A stretch of DNA of 64,000 nucleotides, from contig CAIIXF020000009.1 of assembly GCA_903813345.2 (NCBI GenBank), forward strand, positions 17,817,759-17,881,758, given 5' to 3'. Position 1 is the first letter of the stretch. Every line of letters begins with the position of its first letter. The translations under genes and the position numbers were made by a program. Under the pieces are notes generated by a model. The model was given only the letters and a program-made list of their open reading frames with translations. It ran no database searches and was not told the origin of the DNA. Positions 35,101-45,017 of the stretch are shown here, piece by piece. The DNA is from Owenia fusiformis. Its lineage: Eukaryota; Annelida; Polychaeta; Sabellida; Oweniidae.

Positions 35101-37064
35101 TGTACCACTAACAATAACTATCTTACCATTTCTTGATCTCACCTTAGTTGGGGGATAATTCATGGGTGGTAAATGGGGGAGGGATGGCAGGCGAGATTCA
35201 CTCAGATAACAACCTGCTTTCTCCTTGTATTAAGAAATGAATGGAAAATGGCGTTCTTCTGCGCATGTGCGTTGACCTACATTCAACTCTACTTCCTGAC
35301 AATCGTAACAACAATCAAATACTCCCATAAAACACACATAAAACCAATTAATTTTCAATTAATTGACATTTTTGTTCGAAGGTTCAACAATGATCCGTCC
35401 ATAGATGTGCTTCTATTGACAACCCATGTAGGTGGCCTTGGCTTGAACCTGACTGGAGCTGATACTGTCATATTTGTAGAACATGATTGGAACCCAATGA
35501 AGGACCTTCAAGTAAGCTTTAGTAACATACATGTCATTAGGTTTCAGTCAACTTTGTCAATGAAACTGTCTTCTGTCCAAAAAGGACTTGTTTTATCTCC
35601 AAAGCAAAAAATGACATTCATAACTAACAGTAGTGTAGTTATTGCTATTTTTCTGACAGCCATTTTGAATTTTCCACATTTGAAAACCTCTTTCAGTGTA
35701 GGACCAAATGCCCCATCATGTTTTCATTTGAAACCTTATGAATTATCAGAAGATTTCTATGACCAATTTCTGCTTTCTGAATGTTTGCATTGACCCATGT
35801 GTTACCGTGTGCATTTTCACTGATAGTCTTAAATACAATGTTTCATACTTGTATATTTAGTGGTCTATCACAGACGTCAAGTAAGTTTCTGGCGAAAGCC
35901 GGAGCATAGATTATTTAAGAGGACTGGAAACAAGAATGACCTACCTTTTTATTTCCCGAATCTCGCCTGAAATTAGCTCATCTTGGTGACTGTAACCTGT
36001 ATATCTGTATTAATACAGTCTCTTTGTATCGCATCTGCCTCAATTTTAAAGTTTTATTGGTATTTTTAATATAATTTCACTGTTTTTGTGGACTGGACGA
36101 TTCAGCCAAGCAAATGACAGCTGACCTGTTCAAAGTACTTTCAGTATTAATTATCGCAAATGACAATAATTTTGGAAACAATATTATACTTATAGATTAC
36201 TAAGCATCTAAGGTAAGTAAAACTTGATGAACAACTGAGTCAATAGTGATAAATAGGCCAACACGAGTTGGCAGATTTGAAATAGACTGCCATCTTGTTT
36301 CCAGTCCTCTTTATAATCTATGCTCCAGCTTTCGCCAGAAACTTACTCGATGTCTGTGTCTGCTATGGTACTAAAATGTCAGAATCATAATGACTTCATG
36401 TTCAGATACGTTTTTTGTTGAATAATAATATCAAAGCCAAACTTTTTCTCTCAACAAAACCCATATTTAATTATTGAACTTTAATGATTATTAATGTGTA
36501 TTGTAGGCAATGGACCGCGCCCATCGTATTGGACAGAAAAAAGTGGTTAATGTGTATCGCCTCATCACTCGTGGTACTTTGGAGGAGAAAATCATGGGGT
36601 AAGATGCTATAAATCACCACATAAATCTGTATAACCAGTTGACTCTTTTTAAACTTTGGATGTAAAGAGATGTGATCTTAGGGGTTTGATAATAAATGGG
36701 CCATGAAAACATGGTATATTATTCACAAAGCATTTAATTCTGCACATCTGGCCCTATTCATTGTGTGGTATAATGCACGGCTGAATTATTTTCCAGGTTG
36801 CAGAAGTTCAAACTGAATATTGCAAATACTGTGATCAGTCAAGAGAACTCAAGTCTACAAACTATGGGAACAGACCAGTTGTTAGACCTCTTCTCATTGG
36901 ACAATAAGACCAAAGGAAGCACCCTTGGCCAAAAATCTGACGAATCAAAATCTGTGAAACAGGAATCAATGGCTAAAATGTTGGACAATTTAGGTGAACT
37001 TTGGGATGAAAAGCAATATGACAATGAATATGATCTGAGCAGTTTCATGAAATCTTTGTCATAA
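17196..37064 (+). CDS. BTAF1: TATA-binding protein-associated factor BTAF1 (TAF172/Mot1), complete
   Basis: Mot1-family Snf2 ATPase that uses ATP to strip TBP from DNA in the nucleus. 38 coding exons join in phase to 1811 residues (human protein about 1849): 17196-17206, 19351-19474, 20290-20404, 20585-20725, 20907-21067, 21254-21393, 21696-21831, 22232-22390, 22554-22728, 22992-23089, 23244-23384, 23534-23658, 23928-24147, 24679-24828, 25028-25173, 25466-25637, 26155-26324, 26667-26834, 26932-27049, 27327-27539, 27838-27924, 28171-28303, 28708-28808, 28939-29140, 29448-29596, 29971-30123, 30297-30434, 30657-30808, 31279-31356, 31792-31855, 32158-32496, 32717-32830, 33229-33377, 34096-34221, 34519-34596, 35382-35511, 36507-36598, 36797-37064. 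Exon 1 encodes only MAT plus two bases and was fixed by phase. Residues 1-1180 are HEAT-repeat-like TBP-binding solenoid; the ATPase follows. The conserved C-terminal segment ([19 protein letters not shown]) is present. No frameshift or missing motif. Confidence 0.95.
17717..17787 (-). repeat. tRNA-derived SINE head in BTAF1 intron 1
   Basis: On the minus strand an A-box-like TAACTCAGCTGG (17763-17775 region) is followed at tRNA spacing by a B-box-like GAGTTCGAGACC (17725-17736). The arms do not pair well enough for a working tRNA, and AT-rich, TTATT-rich sequence follows, so a SINE head is more likely than a tRNA gene. Confidence 0.5.
19009..19330 (+). repeat. Dispersed repeat, longer copy, ending 20 bp before a BTAF1 acceptor
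   Basis: The outer parts (TTATCCTATGCC, GATATATCCCGTATCCTGAT, CCTCCCAGTACATAACCCTT) recur in reverse orientation at 48921-49045, where about 200 bp of the middle is missing. The repeat ends near 19330 and the exon 2 acceptor of BTAF1 is at 19349-19350. Family unknown. Confidence 0.6.
21502..21680. repeat. Degenerate minisatellite, about 26-30 bp unit, BTAF1 intron 6
   Basis: About six imperfect copies of a unit with core GCCACACATGTTTTAATCCA. Wholly intronic (intron 21394-21695) and ending 15 bp before the exon 7 acceptor. Confidence 0.7.
24364..24440. repeat. Short mariner-like MITE in BTAF1 intron 13
   Basis: 77 bp with inverted ends CAGGGTGTCCATGAAGTC and GACTTTATGGAAACCCTATA. Size and termini suggest a Tc1/mariner-derived MITE; no coding sequence. 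Confidence 0.55.
29752..29921. repeat. 48-bp minisatellite in BTAF1 intron 25
   Basis: Three and a half nearly perfect 48-bp units (core AGAGAACATGTCATTGAG), each built from three related 16-bp subunits around GAGAACATGT. Because 48 is a multiple of three it is open in one frame, but it lies between exon 25 (ends 29596) and exon 26 (starts 29971) and is not part of the protein. Confidence 0.85.
29971..37064 (+). CDS. BTAF1: BTAF1 Snf2 ATPase half (exons 26-38)
   Basis: Catalytic half, listed separately for its landmarks. Walker A is DMGLGKT with Lys1262 (exon 30297-30434). Walker B is DEGH at 1369-1372 (exon 31792-31855). Motif III is LSGTPIQNN at the start of exon 32158-32496. The C-terminal RecA lobe carries [15 protein letters not shown] (exon 35382-35511) and motif [10 protein letters not shown] near 1695-1702 (exon 36507-36598). 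All catalytic residues look intact, so an active enzyme is expected. The segment before motif IV (exon 34) was hit by a partial duplication, see 33954-34173. Confidence 0.95.
32810..32872 (+). repeat. Short tandem repeat straddling the exon 32 donor of BTAF1
   Basis: The last bases of exon 32 (ACACATGTCTTTCAG) are repeated twice just inside the intron. The next perfect copy, ending at 32872, is again followed by GT. Using it would add exactly 42 bases (14 codons, reading [14 protein letters not shown]) in frame. Both donors are plausible by sequence. Confidence 0.7.
32905..32985. repeat. G-rich dispersed repeat end in BTAF1 intron 32
   Basis: GGCCCGTAGCCAGGATTT followed by G-runs and GGGGGGCAACTTTGGCCC. 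This style of terminus is common in invertebrate non-autonomous DNA transposons; a similar G-run element lies at 63149-63347. Only one end is clear. Confidence 0.4.
33954..34173 (+). repeat. 115-bp tandem duplication containing the start of BTAF1 exon 34
   Basis: Bases 33954-34058 and 34069-34173 are identical except for one mismatch by eye (GCAATTG against GCAACTG), separated by a 10-bp filler. Each copy carries the intron end and first 78 bases of exon 34. Only the downstream copy continues into the rest of the exon. Splicing to the upstream acceptor (33980) would read in frame to TAG at 34093-34095, so the upstream copy is a dead pseudo-exon. Confidence 0.9.
35869..36358. mobile_element. 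MITE with long terminal inverted repeats in BTAF1 intron 36
   Basis: 490 bp. Arms at about 35869-35930 and 36295-36358 are reverse complements (AGTAAGTTTCTGGCGAAAGC and its complement), with outer ends CACAGAC and GTCTGTG. No coding content; no clean target duplication recognised. Confidence 0.75.
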
Positions 37065-38000
37065 AACTGGAACAAATTGCAAAAGACCTTTCCAATAAAT
37101 CCTGTTCCTTTGGTGAACCAAGGAAACATACAACTTTGTAGACAGCAAGCACTATCCCAGTCTCACCTTGGGACAATACTGCATGTGAAATACCTTGCCC
37201 TTCCCACATGGGGAGTCTCACGCAAACTTTTGCACGGTGCACAAGTTAATCCTATTCCTGTCCTGAAACTGTCAAAATGACACCATATTTATGATTTACT
37301 GCATTGGTCATAATTTTACTTGTTAAATCCCATGTTCATTATGAATAATTTATTAATTTTAATCATTATATTATTATTCAAGTGCTTCAAGTAATATTGT
37401 ATCTTATGATGGTTTATGGTCATAGCCTGAAGTCTGGGACTCTAAATAAGTTTATACATGTATAGTTTTCCGTTTTATGTCACCACCACAAGTTGTGACA
37501 TATTATTATAATCTCCAACTTTTTTGTGGACAGTGTTCATACAGGGTCACCAAATGGACTGATACTCCAATTTGGACTAAAGAATCAAAATATATTAAAT
37601 TTTCAATCAGATATAATCAAGAAAGGTTCTTCTATGGTATTTCTACTTCACATATCACCCTCTTATTCACTTTAGCCAAAACAATAGGCATCTGTTTTAG
37701 TTTTCTTTTTTTGTAGCACATATACTGCTGGATTTGATCCTACACCATCTTGTGGGGGCTCACAGCCCACTAATACATCTATGGACTTTGATGTCACAAT
37801 CATGATACTTTTGGCTTCAGTTGATGACAAACCCAGATTTAATTAACATTCAATTGTTGTTGAAACATTTTTGATTTTTTGTACAGAATTGATGAAAATA
37901 AAATTCCAAGAGTCCATCCAAAAAATGGATTAAATCCTAATTGTTATATCATAAATTGTCATACTCATGTACATGTATTGCAATAAACTGACTTGTACTG
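37065..38000 (+). other. Probable BTAF1 3' UTR with candidate poly(A) signals
   Basis: After the stop at 37062-37064 there is non-coding DNA with AATAAA-type signals near 37093, 37899 and 37981. The last pair, close to each other, is the likeliest transcript end. Confidence 0.4.
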
Positions 38001-40249
38001 TAAACGTGTTGGGCAATAAAATGTTAATGATATGAGTCAATTGTTGTGTCATATCCTGTTGGCTGTAGACAACTTGAGAGCCAAGGCTTTTCTCAGAACT
38101 CCAGTTGATTGAATCTCAACATGTTCATTTACGTGGGATAGTATTGGTAGAATCCATTTTCAACTGGGTTCTTAAACAGGACATTAAAGCTTAACTAAGG
38201 CCATTTTGAAATTGTTAGTGCTTAAATTCTTATTATGGGCAGTATTACATAGGATCTCACTCAACTGCTGACTTGAAATTATGAAATCAATGAAGGTCAT
38301 CAATTTCACTAAATCTAAAAAAATAGCCATGCACTATGTTGTTTAATATAGAATGCATATTATTTGAAATGCTGAATTCCTATTGGCTAGAATTTGATAT
38401 ATTATGCCTAGCTGTGTGAACAAGAGGTAATGCATGCATATTTCCTAATTTTTCAAATTCAGTATTATATAGATGTATCAGATGCTGGCACAGTTTTGCC
38501 GGAAGTTTGCAAGAAGTAACTTTTGGCAATGCATTATGTTAGAGTAACCTAGTAGGTGTAAGAAAATATAAGGTGATGGCCTTTAAAGTGGTAAAAACAA
38601 TTTTCACGGCCTAATTGGACTTCAATTCCTGCGATTTCAGGGGGTACTATAAGACTATTTCATAACATAAAGGATATAGTTGCTATTGTTCTGTTTTCTA
38701 CAGCACACATTACTAGTCCAAAGATGAATAATATCCTAAAGTTATAGGCCGATATCTGTATTAGTCTCAGAAATATTGTAATTAATAGGAAAAAATACGC
38801 AATTTTAGTCATTTTTAAGTCTCACGTATCTTATATTTGTAGCTTCCAGCAAAAGATGGCAGCTTAAATAGCTCAAAATTGTTTTCTAAAAACTAATTCA
38901 AGCTTTGTTTGATATTGTAATACAATTATAATAATGATAATGTACTATTTATGATTTTTAATATGACTTTATAGTACCCTACCCCTGGAAAGTGGGCGTG
39001 GTCAATGTTATCATTTTGCAGCATACAATTAAAAACTTGTATTGATAGAAAGCAAATCAATGCATATAAAACATCTTCACTTGTTACTTGACAATGTAAT
39101 TCATTTATTATTAAAATATAGGACTCTACATATTTTATATATACAATTTCAATTTTGTGCAATGTATCATAATGAAATCTAATAGGCTGTTTCAATTTAC
39201 AAACTTTTTCTCGGATCACCCTTACCTTTTGACAAAATGATCTACTATATGACCAAAAGCCACAAAAAAATAGCAGAACTGATCAACATTTAAACCCCCC
39301 CCCCCCCCTACCCCTATGTTTGTTTTGTATGGAGTCCGCCACAATGCAACAAGTCCATTTTCAGTGCTTACTATCATATGGAATATAAGTCACAATGTTT
39401 CCACAACATCTGGGCAATGAGATAGTGCCATTAAGAATATGTATGCCCAGATTCAAGATCATGGTGTAAATGCTTGCCGATCTATCGGCTTTCAAAAATG
39501 AGGAAAGCTGTCTTGAGTGCCATTTCAACTAATTTTGAATTAAAACTGCTACTTATGAATTTTTTCTCAACAACTGTGATTTGGTTAGAGTCCAAACACA
39601 GGATATCAAGACATAGTGCTACCAAATTCTGGTATTGAAAATTTCAGAGCTCTAGATCAAGTATTCATATCTGCATGGACTCTTAAAAAGACCCAAAAGA
39701 CACAAAGTGCAGTCAGATATCGCCAAAAATGTGACAAAATGCACTATTCAGAACAATTTATCTCTTAAATTTTACTTTTATTTACCATAATTTCTGATTC
39801 TGCCTCTAGTTAGTAATACCAATAATATATATGAGTAGACTTAAGGTCATAGTAAGTGTAGTTACAGATTTATTAGCATCTAAAAATGGGAGAAGCAGTG
39901 TAGCAAGTGCAATTTTCACCTATAATTCATAATATTAAACTGCAGCTTTCAGGATTTTCTTCTCTAAAACAAGAACTCCGTGAGACCCCAAAAGACAGGA
40001 TTCCATATCACTGTACCACCAAATATATATGAGAGTAGTTTCAGGAGGTTATATCAAATAATCATTGAACCATTGACACCTAAAAATATGCAAAATACAG
40101 TCAGAAATGGTGAAATTGTGATTGTGAAAAAATGTATGTATTCTTAACAATTTTTTAACTAAACTGTATTTTATTTAGAACTGAAACTTGAAGTGCTTAC
40201 TAGAAGTTACAACTAGTTATTATTTATTAAGTGACTTCAGCATCCGGAT

Positions 40250-41050
40250 TGATATAAATACAGAATATCACATCATTTTGAGTGATATCATTTTTATCTC
40301 TGAGTTGATATCAAATATCGACACAAGTGAGCGAAGCAAATGAGTGTTGATATTTGATATCTACGAGGCGATAAAATGATATCACGAAATGCAAATGCAA
40401 ATGTGATATCACACGGATATGCGTGAGATAAACGATATCACACGCATATGAGTTTGATAAACGATTTTCTGGAAAATATCACACAGATTTCAATAATATC
40501 AGAAATATCAATAGCTGTTATTGTACAGATAACACATTAATCGTGGGATAATATAGGAATATCCTATGGTTTTGAAAAAATATCATTTATATCCATGAGT
40601 GGATATTGATTTTTTCATGAGTGTGCTCAGCGAGTGAGTGAAGATATTTGTATCCATGAGTGGATATAATTGATATTTAAAAAAAAAAAAAAATTTATCC
40701 CATGAGAAATCATCATCAGCGAAAAAATGTGAAAAATATAATTCGAGAAAAAATTTGAAAAAATAATTGAAAAATAATTGTGAAAAAATGTTGAAATTTT
40801 TTTTAAATATTTTTGAAAATAATTAAAAAATGTAAAAAGAAATTTTTTTTTGAAAAAATTTGAAACCATGGAATATCACTTTTCAAACCACCGAATATCA
40901 CTCTTTAAGACGTGATATTCGATAGTTTAAAAGTGATATTCGATGGTTTGTGAATTTTTTGCTAAAATATTATAACTTGATCCACATATCAAATATATCT
41001 TCATGTGATATTCGATCTATATCCTTGCAACCATGGGATAATCACTGATA
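40250..41050. repeat. Low-complexity GATATC/ATATCAC-rich block
   Basis: Dense, irregular repetition of ATATCA, GATATC and short motifs such as GAGTGGATAT, plus a poly(A)/AAATTT-rich core at 40675-40865. It has strong local self-complementarity and no coding sense. Lies in the centre of the large inverted-repeat structure. Confidence 0.6.
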
Positions 41051-41659
41051 TGCTTAAGACCAAAAAACCTATAAAGAATGTTATTATTGAATACTGAGAA
41101 TACATTGTTTTTACATTACGGAGCTTTATTTCTACCTGAAAGTATTTTGGAACATATCTCTTGCTTAAATATTTCATGCAATGTTACTTTCAAAAACTTT
41201 CTTAGAACAATTAGTCCATCCTATACTTTCATATGTTATTCTCCATTTCGTTTTTAAAAATTGTGGGAGCTTTAAACTCTAGAAGAGCTTAATTACCAAT
41301 TATACCATGCACCCTCTTTGCCCTCCGTCACATTTTTTCTTAGAATGGCCAGGCATATTTCAAATTGAAGAGTAAAGTCAGTTAAAGTGATATATAGCTG
41401 TATATAACAACATATCTTTCACTTGATACTGTGATGTCAAGCTTAAGCATTCAAACAGTGTATTTTGTCCCAAGATACAATAAAGTACTGATTTCATTTA
41501 TTTATCAATTCAGATGCCTTGGAATTAAAGTAAACACTTGGTATATATTACCAATATTATTTTTACCTATTATTGGTGGTACAATGACCAGGTTTCCTTT
41601 TATGTCTTTGTTCTTTTGTGTCATACATTATATATATGTAATATATTTAGCAAAACAGG

Positions 41660-42125
41660 GGAAAATGTTTTCATATGGTCAATATTGATCAGTTAAAAAT
41701 GTAGTACTCATTCCCAGTAAGCTGCCATCTTTTCAGATTTCTTTCAGGAAGTGATGTCATCGACTCTCACCTATTATAACCTTGTCTATTACAGTATAGG
41801 AAAGAAGTACAAAATCACTTCTAAACAAGAAGCCCCTATCTTCTGTGTAAAAATATTTTCAGGAGTTGTCAACTTAGAACTAAAGAAGAGATCATCAAAA
41901 GGATTTTAATCATAGACCAAATTGAAAAAAATATTCAGCTGGTTTAGTAATTCTAATAGCTCCTTACCTATGTTATATGCAAAGTTGAGAGTCGATGACA
42001 TCACTTCCTGAGTGAAATTTTAAAAGATGGCAGCCTACTGGAATTGAGCACTTCATTTTTTAGTGGTCAATATTGACCATTTCAAAACATTTTTCTGTTT
42101 TTTGATAAACTTGCAAAGTATACTA
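41660..42125. repeat. Inner palindromic element
   Basis: Arms near 41670-41775 and 41990-42100 are reverse complements (GGCTGCCATCTTTT, AGGAAGTGATGTCATCGACTC, GGTCAATATTGA). The centre of symmetry (about 41870) differs from that of the surrounding 6.5 kb structure, so it is a separate element nested in it. Confidence 0.65.
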
Positions 42126-42979
42126 TATGGTTATATCTACCATATTGGGAGAGAGATGGTCTGGCAAGGAATACCCCTTTAAGCAGCAGTTTCAGTTCAA
42201 AGTTAGTTAAAACTGCACTCACGACAGCTTTCTCTATTTTTGAACGCCGATAGATCGGTAAGTATTAGTATTAGGACCTTGAAACTGCTCATATTATGTA
42301 GTCTTTGTGGTACTTTCTCATTGCAAAGGTAATTTGGAAACACTGTGACTTACATTTCATGCGTTAGTGAACACTGAAAATGAACCAGCCTATTAGATTT
42401 CATCATGATACATTGTACAAAATTGAAAACGTATATATAAAATATGTAGAGTCCTATATTTTAGTAATGAATGAATTACAATGTCAAGTAACAAGTGAAA
42501 ATGTTAAAAATGCATTGAATTGCTTTCTATCAATATAAGTTTTTAATTGTATGCTGCAAAATTATAACATTGACCACGCCCACTTTCCAGGGGTAGGGTA
42601 CTATAAAGTCATATTAAAAATCATAAATAGTACATTATCATTATTAGACTCCAGATGAAAATCTGGAGTCTATTGCTTTTGCCAGTTTTCTTTATTATTA
42701 TTATTATTATTATTATTATTCTTCTTCCTCCTTCCCAGATTTCTCACCAACTAGAAGAGCTTACTTTAAGCTGCTTACATGATCAACTAGGGAATGTATC
42801 TGGCTTTCTGGGAAATTAGGTCAAATTTTTATCTAGGTCAAAGGTCAAGAACTAGGTCAAATCCAGTACTTTGTCACTTTTTTCAATTTTCTCGGTCGTC
42901 CTTCAATATTTTCAATCCGGGTTTTTTTCATTGTGTTCCTCATAAAAAAGTAGGGGAAAACAGGTCGATTTAGTTTTTT

Positions 42980-44250
42980 GATATCTCAAACCGATTTCGA
43001 GATATCAGTGTCCGAAAACGAGGTCCAAAAAAAAGTTCTCCCAATTCAATGTCCACGCTACTGGTCTTGTAGGAAATTTTCTCAGGATTCCGAATCTGAA
43101 AACCAAATTTCGATCCGACTTCCGGTTCGGAAGTTATATCGTTTTGAAAGCTCAAAAATCGCTAAATTTGGTGCCCATGTTAAGTCAATGGGAAAAAAGA
43201 TTTTTTTGAAGTGAAAAATACGAAATATAGACTGAGTTCAGCTAAATATAATGGAAGCTTTTAAAAGAAGGGGACCTCAAAAGCCATCTAGCTTAAAAAT
43301 TTGGACACAAAAATGCCAAGGTCAAAATCTAGGTCAAATTCAAAGTTTTTCCTTATTTTTGCGATTCTGACACTACACTTTAATTATATTCTTCGAAATC
43401 GTGTATACATGTAGCCAAGAGTGTGCTAATAATGTTAGCCTTTTGCCGTCAGGAAGTATTTTGACCCACTTTTGAGATATTGTGTCCCAAAAGTAGGTCA
43501 AAATAAAAAATTCTTCAAATTTAACTTATGAGTTATGAATCAGGGGTAGAATTTTGTCAGGAATCGGAATCTGCAAACCATATTTCGATCCGACTTCCGG
43601 TTCGGAAGTAATGGCGTGTCCAAAAAGTAGGTCAAAATAAAAAATTCTAAATTTAACGTATGAGTTATGAATTAGGGGTAGAATTTTGTCAGGAATCCGA
43701 ATCTGCAAACCAAATTTCGATTCGACATCTTGTTCAGAAGTTATGATGTTTTGAAAGCTCAAAAATCGCTAAATTTGGTGCCCCATGTTAAATCAATGGG
43801 ACCGAATAATTTTTTGAAGTGTAAAAATACAAGATATAGAATGAGTACAGCTAAACATAATGAAAGCCCATAAAAGAAGGGGACCTCAAAAGCTACTTTC
43901 CTTCAAAATTTGGACACCAAAATACCTAGTTCAAAATCTAGGTCAAATTCTTAGTTTTTTCTTATTTTTGCAATTCGGACACTACACTTCAATGATATTC
44001 TTCGAAATTTTGTATACATGTAGCAAAGAGTGTGCTTATAATGTTAACTTTTTGCCGTCAAGAAGTTTTTAGACCCACTTTTGAGATCTGGTGATCGAAA
44101 TGTAGGTCAAAATAAAAAGTTCTCCAAATTTAACGTATGAGTTATGAATTAGGGGCATAATTTCCTAAGGAATCCGGATCTGAAATTAAAATTGCAATCC
44201 GACCCCCGGTTAAGATTCTAAGCCATTTTGAAGTTTGAAATTCGCACTTG
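42980..44250. repeat. Tandem units of about 605 bp inside the insertion
   Basis: The segment with GTTTTGAAAGCTCAAAAATC at about 43142 recurs at about 43747, and flanking blocks (TTTCGATCCGACTTCCGGTT, GTATACATGTAGC, GAGTTATGAATTAGGGG) recur in the same order, giving two full units and parts of a third. Degenerate, non-coding. Confidence 0.7.
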
Positions 44251-44305
44251 CCAGTATTCACGATGCAGATTGATCAAATAAACTTTCAAAAAGTCCTACA
44301 TACCC

Positions 44306-44500
44306 TACTTTACCTCCCTACCTACTCAGCTACTTATTTGACTACTTACTCAATTGCTTAATTAGTTATTAATTACTTAGCTACTTACTCAGCTACTAAC
44401 TCAGCTTTTTACCCAGTTACTTACTCAGCTACTTACTCAACTACTACTAAGGTACTTACTCAACTAATTACTCAGTTACTTACTCAGCTCTTTACTGATC
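44306..44500. repeat. ACTTACTCAGCT-type microsatellite
   Basis: Irregular array of 8-12 bp units CTACTTACTCAG and variants near the right end of the insertion. Confidence 0.75.
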
Positions 44501-45017
44501 TATCTAGGTCAAATAAATCTGGAGTCTTAAATTGAACTTGTTCAATTTCACAAATCTAGTTATAATTGTATTACAATATCAAACAAAGCTTGAATTAGTT
44601 TTAAGAAAACAATTTTGAGCTATTTAAGCTGCCATCTTTTGCTGGAAGCTACAAATATAAGATACGTGAGACTTAAAAGTGACTAAAATTGCGTACTTTT
44701 TTCCTATTAATTGCAATATTTCTGAGACTAATACAGATATCGGCCTATAACTTTACGATATTATTCATCTTTGGACTAGTAATGTGTGCTGTAGAAAGCA
44801 GAACAATAGCAACTATATCCTTTATGTTATGAAATAGTCTTATAGTACCCCCTGAAATCGCAGGAATTGAAGTCCAATTCGGCCGTGAAAATTGTTTTTA
44901 CCACTTTAAAGGCCATCACCTTATATTTTCTTACACCTACTAGGTTACTCTAACATACTGCATTGCCAAAAGTTACTTCTTGCAAACTTCCGGCAAAACT
45001 GTGCCAGCATCTGATAC

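Larger units (their letters stand above)
42647..44559. mobile_element. About 1.9 kb insertion in the right arm of the large inverted repeat
   Basis: Aligning the two arms shows where sequence was added: the left arm runs through the site without interruption, while the right arm is split and duplicates TA or TTA (42644-42646, 44560-44562). The insert begins with a perfect hairpin (GACTCCAGAT, loop GAAA, ATCTGGAGTC) and nearly ends with another copy of AATCTGGAGTC plus a second hairpin (AAATTGAAC, TTG, TTCAATTT). It contains a TTA trinucleotide run, roughly 605-bp internal tandem units and a tract of ACTTACTCAGCT-like repeats, but no coding region. Confidence 0.75.
38475..45017. mobile_element. 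Large inverted-repeat (foldback) structure, about 6.5 kb
   Basis: The termini are perfect inverted copies (GTATCAGATGCTGGCACAG at the left, its complement at the right). Arms of about 1.05 kb (38475-39545 and 42190-45017, the latter minus an insert) match as reverse complements with scattered differences, for example the shared GGAAAGTGGGCGTGGTCAA at about 38989 and 42575. No transposase or polymerase frame is visible in the centre and I could not find a convincing target duplication. It may be a large non-autonomous DNA transposon or an inverted segmental duplication. Confidence 0.75.

Noticed and set aside
35173-35793. Long open frame as a separate gene
   Set aside because: It is BTAF1 exon 36 (35382-35511) with intron read-through on both sides.
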